From a virus: 20,404 nucleotides of DNA. Below, one piece after another: positions 19,917 through 20,404 of this stretch. The translations under genes and the position numbers were made by a program. Location: positions 1 through 20,404 of IMG/VR virus record IMGVR_UViG_3300008448_000859; one strand, 5' to 3'. The stretch's first letter is position 1. Each line of letters begins with the position of its first letter. The notes below the pieces were generated by a model. That model did not search any database. It had not been told where the DNA came from and saw only the letters and a program-made list of their open reading frames with translations.

Positions 19917-20404
19917 TTACCCCCTGAAGCTAGCGGTCGACTTGACAAACTCTAGATCGCATACACCTGTCGGACCATTGCGGTGCTTTGCAATCTTGCA
20001 GCTGACTGTCTCAGACTGCTTAGTAAAGTCTGGTTGTTCCTTACGCCAGAGCATTAGTACCATGTCCGCATCCTGCTCGATGGCACCGGAGTCACGCAAG
20101 TCGGAGAGCCTGGGCTCACCGGTATCACGGTACTCACTCATGCGACTGAGCTGGGACAAGGCGATGATCGGCACGTCGATCTCTCGAGCCATCGCCTTAA
20201 GCGCACGGCTGATGTCGGCCACCTCGTTGACCCTGTTCTGATCCTTGCCGGTACGGTCAGGGACCATGAGCTGCAGGTAGTCAACGATGATCAGGTCAAC
20301 GCCACGCTCAGCTGCAATCTTGCGGCACTTAGAACGCATGACTGCAGGGCTGGATGTAGGCGAGTCATCAACGTAGATGCCAAGCTTAGAGATGGTATCT
20401 GCCC
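19917..20404 (-). CDS. dnaB: Replicative DNA helicase, C-terminal part (runs off right edge)
   Basis: The open frame enters from the right edge with no start in the window and ends at TAA 19917. The visible 161 residues are the C-terminal RecA-like ATPase part of a DnaB-family helicase. They show IYVDDSPTSSPAVMRSKCRKI, Walker B in LIIVDYLQLM, the sensor-like strand IIALSQLSR, and LSDLRDSGAIEQDADMVLML with the arginine and Asp-rich segment typical of DnaB motif H4. The enzyme unwinds DNA at the phage replication fork as a hexamer. Walker A and the primase-binding N-terminal domain lie outside the window. Confidence 0.95.
   Translation of the reverse strand, partial: ADTISKLGIYVDDSPTSSPAVMRSKCRKIAAERGVDLIIVDYLQLMVPDRTGKDQNRVNEVADISRALKAMAREIDVPIIALSQLSRMSEYRDTGEPRLSDLRDSGAIEQDADMVLMLWRKEQPDFTKQSETVSCKIAKHRNGPTGVCDLEFVKSTASFRG

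Noticed and set aside
19689-20241. Plus-strand ORFs opposite the helicase
   Set aside because: They are antisense to clear DnaB motifs.

Overview
The window is part of a tailed double-stranded DNA phage genome (Caudoviricetes, or a prophage of one). The evidence is a large terminase, a portal-like protein, a collagen-like tail fibre with a tail-collar domain, a holin-like protein and a DnaB-type replicative helicase. Several early genes carry Shine-Dalgarno sequences matching AGAAAGGAGGTGAT, the full complement of a 16S 3' end reading AUCACCUCCUUUCU. That end is typical of Gram-positive bacteria (Actinobacteria, Bacillota) and not of E. coli, so a Gram-positive host is inferred. TTG and GTG starts are used in several genes. 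I saw no tRNA, integrase, IS element or CRISPR array.

Layout. Bases 1-12353 are a tightly packed late operon on the minus strand, read right to left: a giant 2061-residue probable virion or ejection protein, a HELLH metallopeptidase-like protein, the tail fibre, a Cys/His DNA-binding-like protein (possible small terminase), a holin-like protein, three small very basic proteins, TerL, and a portal that runs off the left edge. Most junctions overlap by a few bases. Two leftward promoter-like elements of identical spacing (TTGACA-N5-GGATATA-N2-TAGAGAG) lie before the giant gene and before the fibre gene.

Bases 12354-12686 are a divergent control region with palindromes and long hairpins. Bases 12687-19601 are a rightward accessory or early region of about 21 small genes: many CxxC zinc-ribbon miniproteins, two one-span membrane microproteins, a duplicated pair of 112-residue proteins, a RadC-like JAMM protein and several phage orphans. 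At 19609-19652 there is a strong terminator. Beyond it, on the minus strand, are a small Cys-rich gene and the C-terminal part of a DnaB helicase that runs off the right edge.

The most unusual feature is a family of intergenic cassettes in the rightward region. Each has a GC-rich hairpin with a five-base loop (often NTGTW) closed by GGG/CCC, then CCGTAR, often a second tetraloop hairpin, then a strong Shine-Dalgarno and the start codon. Some of these hairpins include the stop codon of the upstream gene. A separate 11-base word, AACTTGGCGAA, recurs exactly three times and twice in variant form, usually just after a terminator-like hairpin. Together these suggest a modular system for inserting or expressing small accessory genes, comparable in concept to the start-associated sequences of cluster K mycobacteriophages but different in sequence.
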